From a bacterium (lineage in GTDB: Bacteria; Myxococcota_A; Polyangia; Nannocystales; Nannocystaceae): a stretch of 64,000 nt of DNA. The stretch lies in assembly GCA_024742475.1 (NCBI GenBank), contig JANSYI010000010.1, forward strand, positions 62,001 through 126,000, read 5' to 3'. Numbering within the stretch: the first letter of the stretch is position 1; every line of letters starts with the position of its first letter. Below the pieces are notes generated by a model that was given only the letters and a program-made list of their open reading frames with translations, searched no databases and was not told where the DNA came from. Position numbers and translations under genes: made by a program. Positions 36,132 through 47,900 of the stretch are shown piece by piece.

Positions 36132-36580
36132 CGTCGGCCCCCGCGCTCGGGCGTGCCGTCTGCGTCGTCGCGCATGAACTTCTCGGTCATCACCTTCTTG
36201 GTGCCGTCTTCGAGCTGGGCCTCGGCGGCGAGCAGCTCGTCCTCCTCCTGCTGCCGCAGCGGAAGACGACGCAGGTCGAGGACCTCGCGTTCGAGCTCTT
36301 TCATGCGCCTGCGCGTGCGTGCGACCGCTCGGATGCGGAACGGAGCCCGAATGGCCGCGAAGGCCAGCAGCGACGCAGCGACGATCCAGCCCGCCATCAA
36401 CCCTGCGAGGTTCACGTGGTAGCGGTCGTTGGTGAGCGGGGCGAGCAAGTTCGCGCGCGGCACCGACACGACCACCTCCACCCACGCGGAGTTGGACTGC
36501 AGCATCGTGCTGGCCCAGAGCACTCCGAGCACGACCAGCGTGAGCGAAACACCAAGGTAGACCTTGCCCAGAGCCGTCAC
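36128..36580 (-). CDS. lapA: LapA-domain membrane protein
   Basis: 150 residues from the GTG at 36580. Two membrane helices (YLGVSLTLVVLGVLWAST and LAGLMAGWIVAASLLAFAAI) followed by a charged coiled coil (RTRRRMKELEREVLDLRRLP), the DUF1049/LapA pattern. The longer, acidic C-terminus (about 115-150) goes beyond the E. coli protein. It overlaps lapB by 4 bp, and LapA and LapB act together in lipopolysaccharide assembly control. It diverges from the lipoprotein at 36620 with only 39 bp between them. Confidence 0.87.
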   Translation of the reverse strand: MTALGKVYLGVSLTLVVLGVLWASTMLQSNSAWVEVVVSVPRANLLAPLTNDRYHVNLAGLMAGWIVAASLLAFAAIRAPFRIRAVARTRRRMKELEREVLDLRRLPLRQQEEDELLAAEAQLEDGTKKVMTEKFMRDDADGTPERGGRR

Positions 36581-36619
36581 GGATTGGGCGCACGATATCA
36601 GCCGGTGTATCTTCCCGCC

Positions 36620-37333
36620 ATGGTCGCCCGACCCGACGCCTCCACGGCTACTCCCCGCCTGTTGTCCGTCTCCGTCCTGGGAGCCGTCCTCGCCGGCATG
36701 GTCGGGGGCGCGTGCGCCACGTCGGACCAGATGCTCGAGAAGCAGCGCCGCAAAGAGGAGCTCGACGAGGGGCCCGCCTGCTACAGCGGCGTCTCCGAGG
36801 ACTGCTACACCGGCCCCGACGGGACCGCGGGGCGAGGCGCGTGTCGCCTGGGGCAGCGTACTTGCGAGAACGGGGTCTGGGGCGCGTGCGGTGGCGAGGT
36901 CATCCCGACGCAAGACCTTTGCAACAACGTCGACGACGACTGCGATGGCGTGGTCGACAACGGCTTCGAGCGCGAGGGGGCCCTGTGCTTCCGCCAAGGC
37001 GCCGCCGGCGTGTGTAGGACGCAGGGCCGCTGGCGCTGCTCCGAGGACGGAGCCAGCAGCACCTGCGACGCCCCGATCGTCGAGCCCACCGCCGAGACGT
37101 GCAACGGACTCGACGACGACTGTGACGGGCAGATCGACGAAGACGCCGTCTCCGAAGACCGGCTGACCTGCACGACGGGCAAGGCCGGGGTCTGCAACGC
37201 GGGCACCAACAAGTGCGTCCAGGGCAAGGTCCGCTGCATTCAGGACACCCAGCCGGGCGCCGAGATCTGCAACGGCCTCGACGACGACTGCGACAACGAG
37301 ATCGACGAGGAATGTGCGGCTCCACCGTCGTGA
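36620..37333 (+). CDS. Lipoprotein with DDDCDG metal-binding motifs (MopE-like)
   Basis: 237 residues. N-terminal hydrophobic segment ending AGMVGGACATS gives a likely lipobox Cys. Three copies of the Asp-rich motif occur: CNNVDDDCDGVVDNGF, CNGLDDDCDGQIDEDA and CNGLDDDCDNEIDEEC, each preceded by a Cys-rich stretch with GxCRxGxxxC patterns. This motif (putative metal-binding, PF11617 type) is common in myxobacterial surface proteins and probably binds calcium. The gene diverges from lapA across 39 bp. No partner gene is evident. Confidence 0.87.
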   Translation: MVARPDASTATPRLLSVSVLGAVLAGMVGGACATSDQMLEKQRRKEELDEGPACYSGVSEDCYTGPDGTAGRGACRLGQRTCENGVWGACGGEVIPTQDLCNNVDDDCDGVVDNGFEREGALCFRQGAAGVCRTQGRWRCSEDGASSTCDAPIVEPTAETCNGLDDDCDGQIDEDAVSEDRLTCTTGKAGVCNAGTNKCVQGKVRCIQDTQPGAEICNGLDDDCDNEIDEECAAPPS

Positions 37334-37442
37334 GCCTCCCGGGCCCGCCCCGGGTCGTTGACTGAACAACCACACCGCCCTACGCGGCCCGCGGCACCGT
37401 TGACCGATGTGGCCTCGGGTCCGTACGATCATGGCAGCCGCG

Positions 37443-38786
37443 ATGATCGACTCGAAGAACGACACCCTCGTCGAAGACGAGTCCAGCGACGGCAGCGGAG
37501 CCCAGCGCGCCTGGCTCATCTCCATCGGCTCACCCGAAGACGGCTTCGCGCACGCGGGGCGGACCTTCGAGCTCGGCGTCGGCCAAAGCGTCAAGTTCGG
37601 CCGCGACGACAGCTCCGACGAGCTGCGCTACTTCGAGGCGGAGACCGACAACGAGGTCGGCATCCCCTACGGCTGGGTCAGCGGCGAACATGCCGAGCTC
37701 GAGGTCACGCCACGCATCGGCGGCCTCGGCTTCACCCTGCGCGACCTCGGTAGCCGCAACGGCACGCTCGTCAACGGTGAGCGCATCTCCGGCTCGGTCA
37801 AGCTTCGGCCCGGCGACGTGTTCGAGGTTGGACGATCGTTTTGGACCGTCCGCGCGATCCGGGGAAAACTGGAGCAGCCCAAGACGTCCGACTTCGATCC
37901 CTCGAGCACCTGCAGCCCGCATCTGCACCAGCTGCAGCGGACGCTCAAGCGGCTCGCCCCGAGCACGGTGCCAATCTTGCTGCGCGGGGAGACCGGTACG
38001 GGCAAGGAATACCTCGCGCGTGCGATCCACCGCGTCAGCGGGCGCCCCGGCCCGTTCGTCGTCGCGAACCTTGCGGCGATGTCCGAGCACAGGGTCGAGG
38101 CCGTCCTCTTCGGCACCGCCGATCGCCCTGGCCTCTTCGAGCAGGCCGACGGCGGTACGTTGATGCTCGACGAGCTGGGGGAGCTCTCCAGCGCCGTGCA
38201 GTCCAAGCTGCTCTCGGTGCTGACCGACTCCCGCGCGACGACGGGCACCGGACGCGACGCGTTCGACGTCCGGCTGGTCGCCACTACGCTGCAGGACCTC
38301 GGACAGCGCGTCGAGGCCGGCGCCTTCCGCCCCGACCTCTACTCCCGTCTGGCGGGTTTCGTGGCCGAGCTCCCGCCGCTTCGCGCCCGCCGGGAGGACC
38401 TCGGCCTGCTCTGCCGCACCTTCATCGCCAACCTGCAGCGTGACGGCCGGCCCACCCGGCTCACCTCCAACGCGTTCCGGCGCATCCTGGGACGCGCGTG
38501 GCCGTTCAACGTCCGCCAGCTCACCCAGACCATGACGACCGCCAGCCTGCTCGCCAGCGGCGACGGGACGATCACCGCCGACGCGCTCGCCGAGATCCTC
38601 GAGCAGGACGACGGCCTGCCCCAGAGCCCCGACGAGGTCCGCCGCATTCGGGCCGACCTCGTGCGGCATCTGGCGAAGTTTCAAGGCGACACCGACGGCA
38701 TCGCCAGCGCGATGGGGCGCGACCCCTACCAGATCCAGCGGTGGCTCGAGCGCTTCGAGCTGCAGCCCGAGAGCTACGCGCCCTAG
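37443..38786 (+). CDS. FHA-AAA+ regulator lacking the GAFTGA loop
   Basis: 447 residues from the ATG at 37443; ATGs at 37407 and 37431 are in frame and none has a clear ribosome site. N-terminal FHA domain (about 30-125; VKFGRDDSS, VSGEHAELEV, LRDLGSRNGTLVNG), which reads phosphothreonine. AAA+ domain with Walker A LRGETGTGKE (about 179-188) and Walker B GTLMLDEL (about 238-245). Where sigma-54 activators have ELFGHxxGAFTGA this protein has AVLFGTADRPGLFEQADGG, so the loop is missing. The C-terminus (about 395-445) has a helix-turn-helix-like DGIASAMGRDPYQIQRWLER. A kinase partner is not adjacent; the nearest is at 54.0 kb. Confidence 0.87.
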   Translation: MIDSKNDTLVEDESSDGSGAQRAWLISIGSPEDGFAHAGRTFELGVGQSVKFGRDDSSDELRYFEAETDNEVGIPYGWVSGEHAELEVTPRIGGLGFTLRDLGSRNGTLVNGERISGSVKLRPGDVFEVGRSFWTVRAIRGKLEQPKTSDFDPSSTCSPHLHQLQRTLKRLAPSTVPILLRGETGTGKEYLARAIHRVSGRPGPFVVANLAAMSEHRVEAVLFGTADRPGLFEQADGGTLMLDELGELSSAVQSKLLSVLTDSRATTGTGRDAFDVRLVATTLQDLGQRVEAGAFRPDLYSRLAGFVAELPPLRARREDLGLLCRTFIANLQRDGRPTRLTSNAFRRILGRAWPFNVRQLTQTMTTASLLASGDGTITADALAEILEQDDGLPQSPDEVRRIRADLVRHLAKFQGDTDGIASAMGRDPYQIQRWLERFELQPESYAP

Positions 38787-38803
38787 CGAAGATGCCGGCC
38801 GGA

Positions 38804-38836
38804 GCGAGGGAGTCGAGAGATTCCCCATAGCAGCCC
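38804..38836. repeat. 33-bp direct repeat, unit 1
   Basis: Starts GCGAGGGAGTCGAGAGATTC and ends CCCATAGCAGCCC. It matches unit 2 at 38905-38937 at 31 of 33 positions, 101 bp apart. Both lie in the 161-bp gap between the FHA regulator and the giant TPR gene; the gap holds no gene. Confidence 0.75.
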
Positions 38837-38904
38837 CACCGCGAGCGAGGGCGCTCCGCGCCCGAACGAGGAGGGCGAGCGTAGGGCGGCGAACGCCGGC
38901 CTCA

Positions 38905-38937
38905 GCGAGGGAGCCGAGAGGTTCCCCATAGCAGCCC
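38905..38937. repeat. 33-bp direct repeat, unit 2
   Basis: Second unit, with the two differences C for T and G for A. It ends 10 bp before the stop of the TPR gene. The convergent genes on both sides suggest a role at transcript ends, or a relic of a local duplication. Confidence 0.75.
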
Positions 38938-38947
38938 TCGCCCCTGG

Positions 38948-41900
38948 CTAGTCTTCGAGGGCGGCGAGCTGGCCGGAGAGTTCGGGGTGCTCGCCGTCCT
39001 CTTCCAAGCCGCGTCGCAACATGGCGCGAGCCTTGGGCTTCTCGTCGAGCGCCACGTGGGCGCGGGCGAGGTTGACGTAGATGTCTCCACGCCGCAGCAG
39101 CCCTGACTGATCGGCGTTCTGCAGCAGCATCGTCCGATAGATCTTCAGGGCGTCGCGCCAGTCCGACTCTTGCTCGTGCAGCTCGCCGAGAACCATGAGG
39201 GTCTCGACGTTGGTCGTGTCGATCCGATAGGCCTCGAGCAGCTGCTCCTTCGCGCCGTCGGGTTCGCTGCTGGCCAGCGCGATCCGAGCCAAGCGCGTGA
39301 GGTCATGCGCGAGCGCCTTGTTGCGCTTGGACTGCCGGCCCACCGAGACGAGCCAGCCATACATGTTGGAGGCGTCGTCGTAGCGGTCCGCGGCATACAG
39401 CGCATCGGCGATGCGTCGGTTGATGCCGATGTCGTCCTGCACCTCCTTGTAGAGGCCATGCAGCACCCGCAGCGCGCCGTCGGCGTCATCCATGCGACCG
39501 AGCATGACGTCCACACGCTCGAGGATCAGCTCCCGGCGCACCGACGGGTCCTCGGTGCGGCCGGCCACCATCTCCAGCGCGTGGGCGAGCTTGTCCCAGC
39601 TCTCGGAGTCTCGATACAGGTCGATCAGCGCTCGGCCTGCGTCGAGGTTGGCGGGGTCGAGCTGCAGCGCGCGCTCGAGGTGGCCTTGCCGCGCATCCGC
39701 GTCGCGCTCGAGCGAGGCGAGCCGAAGATGAAGGGCCGCGCCTTCGGGTCCCTGCGGGTCGAGATCGGCGGCGCGGCGCAGCGTCAGCTGCATCGCCCCC
39801 TCTTCCCCCATCGCTTCGTAGACCGCCGCCTTGCCGAGCAACGCGGGCACGTAGCCCGGGTCGTCTTCGAGCAGGGCGTCGAGCAGCTCCTTGGCCCGCT
39901 CGGGGTGGCTGAGCTCCGATGCGAGCAGGGTCGCGAGCGCAGACGTGACCGCGCGATAGGTGGGGACGTCCCCCTGCTCCCTCGAATCATGCATGCGGTT
40001 CTCGAGCGCCTCGGACAGCTCGACCCAGCGCTCCTCCGCGGTGAGCAGGCGTTCGAGCGCCTGCTCGGCGGCGCCGTAGCGCGGACGCTCCACCAGGATC
40101 TGCTGGTAGCGTTCGATGGCGTCGGAGGTGTCGTCGAGCCGATGCTCGGCGACCTGGGCGAGGTCCTCGAGCACGGCGATCCGGTCGTCCCCGTCGGCGA
40201 GCTCGAGCTTGCGTTCGAGGACGTCTCGAACGTCTTGCCACCGCTCCATGCGGCGCAGGAGCATCTCGAGCTCGGCCGCCGCGCCCACGTCGTCGGGACG
40301 GTCGGCGAGCATGTCCTGGTAGACACCAATTGCGTCCTCGGGACGCTCGAGCTTGTCGACGAGCAGGTTTGCCAAGCGGTAGCGGAGCTCGCGTCGCTCG
40401 TCCTCGTCGGCGGTGATGCCCGCCCTGCGGCCCAGCGCGTCGGCAAGCGCCCCCGCATCGCCCGCAGCGCTGCGCAGGGAGAGCAGAGTCTGCCACGCGC
40501 GCGTGTCGTTCTCATCGACGGCGAGCAGCGCCTCGAGGTCCTCGAGGGCCTGATCGGGGTTGGCGAGCGCGCTCTGTGCCACGGTCGCGGCTTCGTTCCA
40601 CAGCTCGACCGCCTTGACCGGATCGACCTGAAGCGCCGCGCTGCGAGCCAGCGCGTCGTGCAGCATCGAAGCCTCTCCCGCCGCGCGAGACGACGCGATG
40701 AGCAGGTCGAGCGCCTCGGGCATGTCGGGCTGCTCTTCGAGGACGACGGCAATCGTCTCCATCGCCGCGGCCGGGTCTCGCAGGGCCTCGAGCTGAAGCC
40801 CCGCTGCCCGAACGCACACGCCCACCGGCACATGATCCCGGCTGCGCGCTGCCTCGACCGCCTCGAGCATCTTGGCGACGGCCGGGCGCGTGAGCGAGGG
40901 GTCCGACTCGGCCAGCGCGAGCAGTCGCTCGAGCACGTTGGTCGCGTCGGGGTCCAACACCAGCAGCCGGCCCCAGGCGTCGAGCGCCTCGTCGGGCGTT
41001 CCGCCACCTTCTTCGCGCAGCGTCGCAAGCTGCTCGAGCAAACGCGGGTGATCGCCTTCATCGGCGACCTCGAGGCGCAGCGCCGTCACGCTCGCCTGAC
41101 CCCGACGGTCGCCCGCGGACTGGTACGCCTGCTCGAGCGCGTCGAGCAGGGCGCTCGAGGGCGCGCCGTCTCGACCCTCGAGGAGCGCCTCCATGCCGCG
41201 CACCGCCGCACTCGCGCCGTCGATGTCGAACGCCTCCCGGTACGCCTCGAGCGCGGTTCCGGCTTGGCCCTGCTCGCGACGCACGTCGCCGAGACGGACG
41301 AGGAGCTCGGACTGCTGCGAGGGGTCGGGCGCGAGCCGTGCCCCCTCGACCAGCGCGGCCTCGACCGCGTCGAGGTTGGAGGCCGCCCTGCCGAGACGTT
41401 CGGCACGCAGGCAGACCTCGAGGTTTGCAAGACCGGCCGAGACCAGCGGCGAGAGCAAGCCCAACGCGCGCTCTGGATCACCCAGAACCTCCTCGGCCAG
41501 GTTGGCCGCGTACATCGCCGTGATGACGCGCGCGTCCGGGGGCAGGCTCTCGTCGCTCGCCCGGGCGGCGAGCAGATCGAGGTGGTCACCACCGGTGCCC
41601 AGCTGCACGGCGAGGCGACCGCCCTGGTCGAGCGCCTCGGACAACGCCTCGTCGCCATCGACCACGTCGAGCAGCGCGTTCGAAGCTTCGAGGGCACCGG
41701 CGAGGTCGTCGAGTCGCTCGACCCGCAGGCGGGCCAACCTCTGGAGGGCCTCGACCGTCTCGGTCGGATCTTGGCTGAGCTCGGCGCGTGCGGCCAACAC
41801 TTCGGCAAGCTCGTTGAGCCGCCCGGCGTGCTCGAGCGGCTCCATGACCAGCATGCTCGCCGTCTCGAACGAGTCCGCCTCCTTCGACAGCGCGACCAGG

Positions 41901-44900
41901 TCGGTCAGCGCGCCGTCTTGGTTGGGCATGATCGCCAGGACCTGCTCGTAGCGCTCGAGCGCCCCGGGGACGTCCTCGAGGGGCCCCCGGTACATGCGGG
42001 CGACATCGAGGACCAAGGACGCGCGACGCTCCTCGTTCTGGGTGAGCGCGGCCCGTTCGGACACCACGTCCGCCGCCTCTGCGTGCCGCCCCTCGGCCTC
42101 GAGGGCCCGGGCGAGCGCCGCCATCGCGTCGTCGTCGCTCGGGGCGTCCATCAGCAGGGCTCGCAGGACGTCGATCTCGGCGCCCCGGTCCTTGAGGGTC
42201 TCGCGCTGCAGGTTCGCCAGCTGCATGCGAAGGTCGCGGCGCTCGGCTTCGTCCAGCGAGTTCTCGACCTGGCGTTCGAGCACGTCGATCAGCGCGCGGG
42301 TCGAGCCGGAGGCCTCGTAGACGCGGCTGAGGCGGGAGAGCGCCTCCTTGTCACCGGGCTCGATGTCGAGCAGGCCCTTCCAGGCCGTCTCGGCGGCTTC
42401 GGGCCGCACGAGCACCTCCTCGTACAGCCGCGCGAGGCGTCGCTGCAGCTCGACCCGGTCGGTGTCGTCCTCGGCGACGGTGGCACGCTTGCTCAGCACG
42501 CCAGCGAGCTCCTCGTGATAGCCCAGCGCGGTCAGAGCCCCATCGAGGCGGGCGAGGGCCTCGGCGTGGTCGTCGCGAAGCTCGAGCGCCGCGCGAAGGG
42601 TCTCGACGGCGCGCTCCATTGCCCCGTGCTCGCCCAGCAACGCTGCGCCGCGCACCATCAGCGTGAGACGTCGGTCCTCGTCGCCTTGCAGCATCTCCGC
42701 GTCCGCGGCGGCCACGAGCGCCTCGGCCAACGCACCGCGCAGCTCCAGGGTCTCGGCCATGCGCTCGACCTCGCGGTCGAGGTCTTCGAGCGCATCCTGG
42801 GGGCCAGGCTCGGCGAGGGCTCGACACAACGTCCGAAAGGCCGCCTCCGCCGTGTCGGGGGAGCCGACGAGGAGCGTCGCCATGCCGCGGTACAGCTCGT
42901 GCCGCGCGACGGGGTCCTCGGTCTGGGTCAGGCGCCACTCGTCCACCTCGACGAGGCGTCGCACGTTGCCCGCCCGCTCGTAGATCGGCCGCAGGATGTC
43001 GAGGATCCGCGCCCGAAGCTCCCTTCGGCGCTGTGCGATCTGTTCGAGCAAGAGGACCCCGTCAGCGTCGTCGGACGCGTCGGCCAGCAGCATCTCGATC
43101 GTATCGACCGCCGCGTCGGGCTCGTCGAGGGCCCCGTCCTGAATCGCGGCGATGCGAAGCGCTACCTCGGCGCGTGCGTGCACGTCGGTGCTCTGGTCCA
43201 GTCGCTCGCGCAGCAGGTCGAGAAGGTCGCGGTGTTTGTCGTTGTCGGCGTAGATCTGCTCGAGGCGGGAGCGCGCGAGCTCGTAGGACGGCCGAATGTC
43301 GAGCATGCGGCGGTAGGCTCGCGCCGCCTCGTCGGGGTCGTCGAGCATCTCTTGGGCCAGCGTGGCGAGCTTGCGCAGGACCTCGATCTGGCGGTCCTCT
43401 TCGAGAGCGCCGTCGACCTCCGACCAGTACAGCGCGCCCAGCTCGGGCCACATCTCGGCGTGGGTGAGCGTGGACTCGAGCGAGGCGAAGACCTGCCGGT
43501 CCTCGGGGTTGGCCGCCCGGATCCGCTGAAGCAGCGGCACGGCGCGATCGGGCTGCCGAAGCACGCCCGACCACAGATCGGCAGCCTCACGCACCACCGC
43601 GAGCATCTCGTCGGTGTTGTCGTCGGCGCCCTCTGTCTGCACGTACTCGGTCAGCAGCGCCGCGTAGCGCTCGGTCTGCCCCAGCACGCCCGACAGTCGC
43701 GAGAGCTGGTCTCGGACGCGACGTGAGGTCGGCTGCTCCTTGAACAGCCGCTCGTAGCTGGTCATCGCGCGCTCGAGGTCTTCGAGCTGCTCCTCCTCGA
43801 TCTGCGCGATGCGCATCAAGATGCGCATTCGAGACGCATCGTCGTTGGCGTCTTCGAGCCGAATCTCCTGGATCTGGATCAGGCGGCTCCAGTCGGCCAC
43901 GGCCGCGAACACGGGCTCGAGCAGCTCCGCGACGCGGGTGCGCATCGAGGGGTCCTCGAGGTAGCGATCGAGCTCTTCGGTCGCGACGGCCTGGTCGGGA
44001 TCGAGCTTGAGGGCGGCGCTGAGGTGGTGGATGCCCGTCTCGGGGTCTTCGAGCCGGCCGCCGTACAGCCGACCGAGGCGCAGGTGGGTCTGCACCGACT
44101 CGGTGCTGTCTTGGCGCGCGAGCTTCCGGTTGAGGTGCGCGGCGAGCTCGCGCCAGCGCTCCGTCTGCTCGTAGAGCGGCTCGAGCACGTCTTGGATCTC
44201 GGGCCGCGCCATCGCATCGGGCGAGAGGCGCTCGTACAAGCGGATGGCGTCCTCGGGGCGTCCGAGCTGTTCGCGGTTGATCTCGGCCGCCCGCGTGAGG
44301 GCGGCGTCGCGAGCCTCGTCGCTGGCCCGGTCAGCGCGCGCGACGAGCAGGGCCGACAGCGGCTCGAAGTCGTCTTGGCGAAGATAGATCTGCTCGAGGG
44401 CGTCGGCGGCCTCGGTGGCGTCGGGCGAGATGTCGAGCACGCGCTCGTAGGCGCGCCGCGCCTCGTCCAGCTTGCCCAGCCGCTCGAGGGCGACCTTGCC
44501 TTGGCTCCGCAGCACCCGCATCTGAAGGCCCGAGTCCAGGATGTGATCGACCGTCTGCGAGTACGCGGCCAGGAGCGCCTCGCCGCGCTCGTCCTCGGCG
44601 CCGAGACGCTCGACCTTCTCGAGGATCGACGCGAGCTCGGGCTGGTCCGCGGCCTCGACCATCGCCTCGCAGAGCACGCCAAAGGCCTTGTCGGCGTCTT
44701 GAAGCTTCTCTTCCTGCGTGGCTGCCACCTTGAGCAGCGCCTGGAGCCTGCGCCGCCCTGAGGGCTGCTTGCGGGCTTGAAGCTCCTCGAGCTCGACGAG
44801 CGCCGGCCAGTTCTGCTCGGCTTCGTACAGCGGCGTGAGGATGCGAATCGCACGCTCCCGCGTGGCGTCGGCCTCGAGGTAGCCACCCACCTCGGAGCGC

Positions 44901-47900
44901 GCGCGGGCGTCGGTGGGCGCGAGATCGAGGACGCGCTTGAGCAGGTCCAGGGCGTCGCCGCCACGGCCGAGCTTCTTGCCGACCACGATCGCGGTGCGGG
45001 TGAGCAGGCCGACGCGAATCTCTTCGGTCTGCGCGATGGTCGTCAAACGACGCAGGCACTCCTCGACGTCGGGCCAGTGCTCGAGCGACTCGTGCAGGTC
45101 CGTGAGCGACTGAAGAGCGTAGGTCGTCTCGTCACGGCCGACCTTGAGGTCGAGGACCGACTGGAACGACTCGATGGCGCGGTGGGGATCGTCGAGCTTG
45201 TCCCGCTGCAGCTCGCCAAACTGCCGCCACAGCGCAGCCCGTGCGCGAGCGTCGGTGGTGACGCCGATGCGGTGCTCGATCACCTCGACCAGACGCGCCC
45301 ACTCCTCCTCCTCGGTGAACAACCGCTCGAGAGCGTCGAGCGCGACGGCGTTGGCGGGCTGCCGGTCGAGGACCTCGGAGAAGGTCAGCGCCGCACCGAC
45401 GCGGTCGCGGAGCTCCAGCTGAACCGCGGCGATCTCCAGCCGCACGTCCACCTGCTGCGAGGGCGTGTCCAAGAAGCGCAGCAACGCCCGCTTGGCCTCG
45501 ATCAGCGCGACGCCGTCGCCGGCCTCGAGATGCAGGCGGCACAGCTTCGAGACGGCCTCGTGCGCCAGCGTGGCGTCGGGAGGGTCGAGCGCCAGCAGCT
45601 GGCTGTAGGCCTCCCGAGCGCCCTCTTGGTCGCGCAGATGCTGGTCGAGCAGCCGGGCGTGGCGAGTCGTCAGATCGATGCGCAGCGCCGAATCCACGAC
45701 GCGCTCGTGCTCGAGGGCCGACTTCCACACCTCGGACAGCTCGGCAAAGCGTCCAAGGCCCAGCCCGAGCCGCTCGATCTCCTGCCGCGTATCGAAGCGC
45801 GTCGGGTCGGTCAGGTAGGCTTCGCGCACGTAGGACATCGCGGTGCCGGGGTCGCCCATGTCCGTCTCGTAGACGCGAGCGATCTGCATGAGGTAGCCGA
45901 TCGCGTCATCGCTGGCGCCGTTGGCGATGGCGTGCTCACGCCGGACCTGCGCCACCCGAATGCGCCCCAGGTGGTCTCCCAGACGCGCGTAGAGGGGCTC
46001 GAGCAGCGCGCACGCCTGCAGCTGGACCTCGTGAATGCCCAGGAGCTCCTCGAGCAACCGCCGCGCCTCCTCGTGGTCGGGGTCCTCGCCCAGCACCTGG
46101 CCGAGCAGGTCGACCGCACCGAACGCGTCGCCGAGGTACTGCATGCGCAGGCTCGCCTGCCGCACCCGCAGCTCGCGAGCGTCGGACGCGTCTTCGACCA
46201 GCTCGGCCTGACGCCCGAGCGTCTCCTCGAGCTTGAAGTAGTCATCGGTCTCCGTCCCCTCGGCATACATCTCGGCGAGCAGGCCGATCGTCGCCAGATC
46301 GTCGGGGATGAGGTCGAGGAGCTCCTCGGCGGTGGCGACGGCCATGCGTCGGTCGCCGAGCACGTTGCGCGAGAGCTCGATGATGCGCGAGAGCAGCTCC
46401 TTTTGTTCGCGCTGGTTGAACGTCACGTCGACCCGGCGGCGGTACAGCGCGACGAGTTCTTCGTGGGCGTCGCGCTCGCGCAGCAGCGTCTCGAGCGCCT
46501 CGTAGGCGCCTTGATGTGTCTCGTCGTGGCTGAGCACCACACCAAACGCCGCCTCGGCCCGGGCGCGCTCTCCAAGCTGATCGCGAAGGATGACGGCGTG
46601 CTCGAGCAGGAGGTCGCGGCGAAGGTTGGCGCGCTCCCGCGGCAGGGTGCGCCCCTCCGCTTCGGCCGACTCCGCCTCTTGCGCCAGGCCGGCCAAGGCG
46701 GCCTCGTAGGCGTCGGAAACGTCTTGCATGCGGCCGAGCTCACCACCGAGCCGCGCGAGCACCTGCCGCGCTTCCCACTGGCCCGGGTCGGCCCGGAACA
46801 GCTGGTCGCGGATGCGCAGCGCGTCGTCGCGACGCTCTTCCATGCGCTCGTAGATCCCCGCCAAGGTGGTGAGCAACTCGAGTTTTTCAGCTTCGTCGTC
46901 CTCGGCGGCGACGATGACCTCCATCGCTTCGGCCTCTTTGGGGCGGTTCTCGGTGCGCTTGTAGAACGGCAGCAGGCCTCGCATGACCGCGAGCGAGGTG
47001 CTCGGATCGGCGGCGCGCAGCTCCTCGAGGGCCGCGACGGTGTCCGCGTGCGAAGGATCGATCTCCAGCACGGACAAGAAGCCGCCAACGGCGCGGTCGG
47101 AGTCCTGCAGGCGCGTCGCGTGCAGCTGCGCCAGCTCGAACATCAGCGGAATCCGCGATGTGTCCGAAGAGGACAGCTCGAGCTTCTGTTCGAGGATCGC
47201 CGCCAGCTCGGCCCAGTGGCCTCGGTTGCGATAGATCCGCGTCAAGGCGTCGAGCGACGCGGCGTCGTTCTCCGAGAGCGTCAAGATGGTGCGGTAGCTC
47301 TCCGCGGCCGCCTCCAGGTCGCCGAGCTGCTCTTCTTGGAGCTTGGCCAAGCCGCGCAGCGTGGCCAGACGCGCGTCGATGTCGTCGGTCACGTCGAGCC
47401 GGCGCCGGTAGACCTCGCTGAGGTCGTCCCATCGGCGGGTCGAGGAGTAGATGTCCTCGAGCGCGGCCATCGCCTCGGCGTTGGTCGGCTGAAGCTCGAT
47501 GATGCGTCGGAAGTAGCGCTGCGCATCGTCGGGCTTGAAGAGGCGGTCGCGAGCGATCACCGCGAGCTTCTCGAGCAGGACCAGCCGCTCGTCGTCGCCG
47601 ACGCCGGGCACCTCGATGCGCTCCTCGAAGATGGTCGTCAGCTCGTCCCAACCATCGGCCCGCTCGGCCGACTGCTCGAGCTGCTCGCGCAGCGTCTCGT
47701 CTTCGGGGCGCAGGTGGTACGCCTTGGAGGCGAGCTGCAACGTGAGCGCAGGCGAGTGCAGGCGATCCTCGGCGACCTCGCGCATCGAGGCGAGCAGCTC
47801 GAGCCGCTCGTCGGCGTCGGTGGCCGCGGAGAAGAGCACGTCGTAGGTGCTCATCAAGCGCGCCCAGTTGCTCTGCTCGCGGTAGATCGGCAGCAGCTCC

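Noticed and set aside
34079..36619. Long plus-strand frame leading into the MopE-like lipoprotein
   Set aside because: It is antisense to lapB, lapA and the permease. The real protein begins at the ATG at 36620 with a signal segment.
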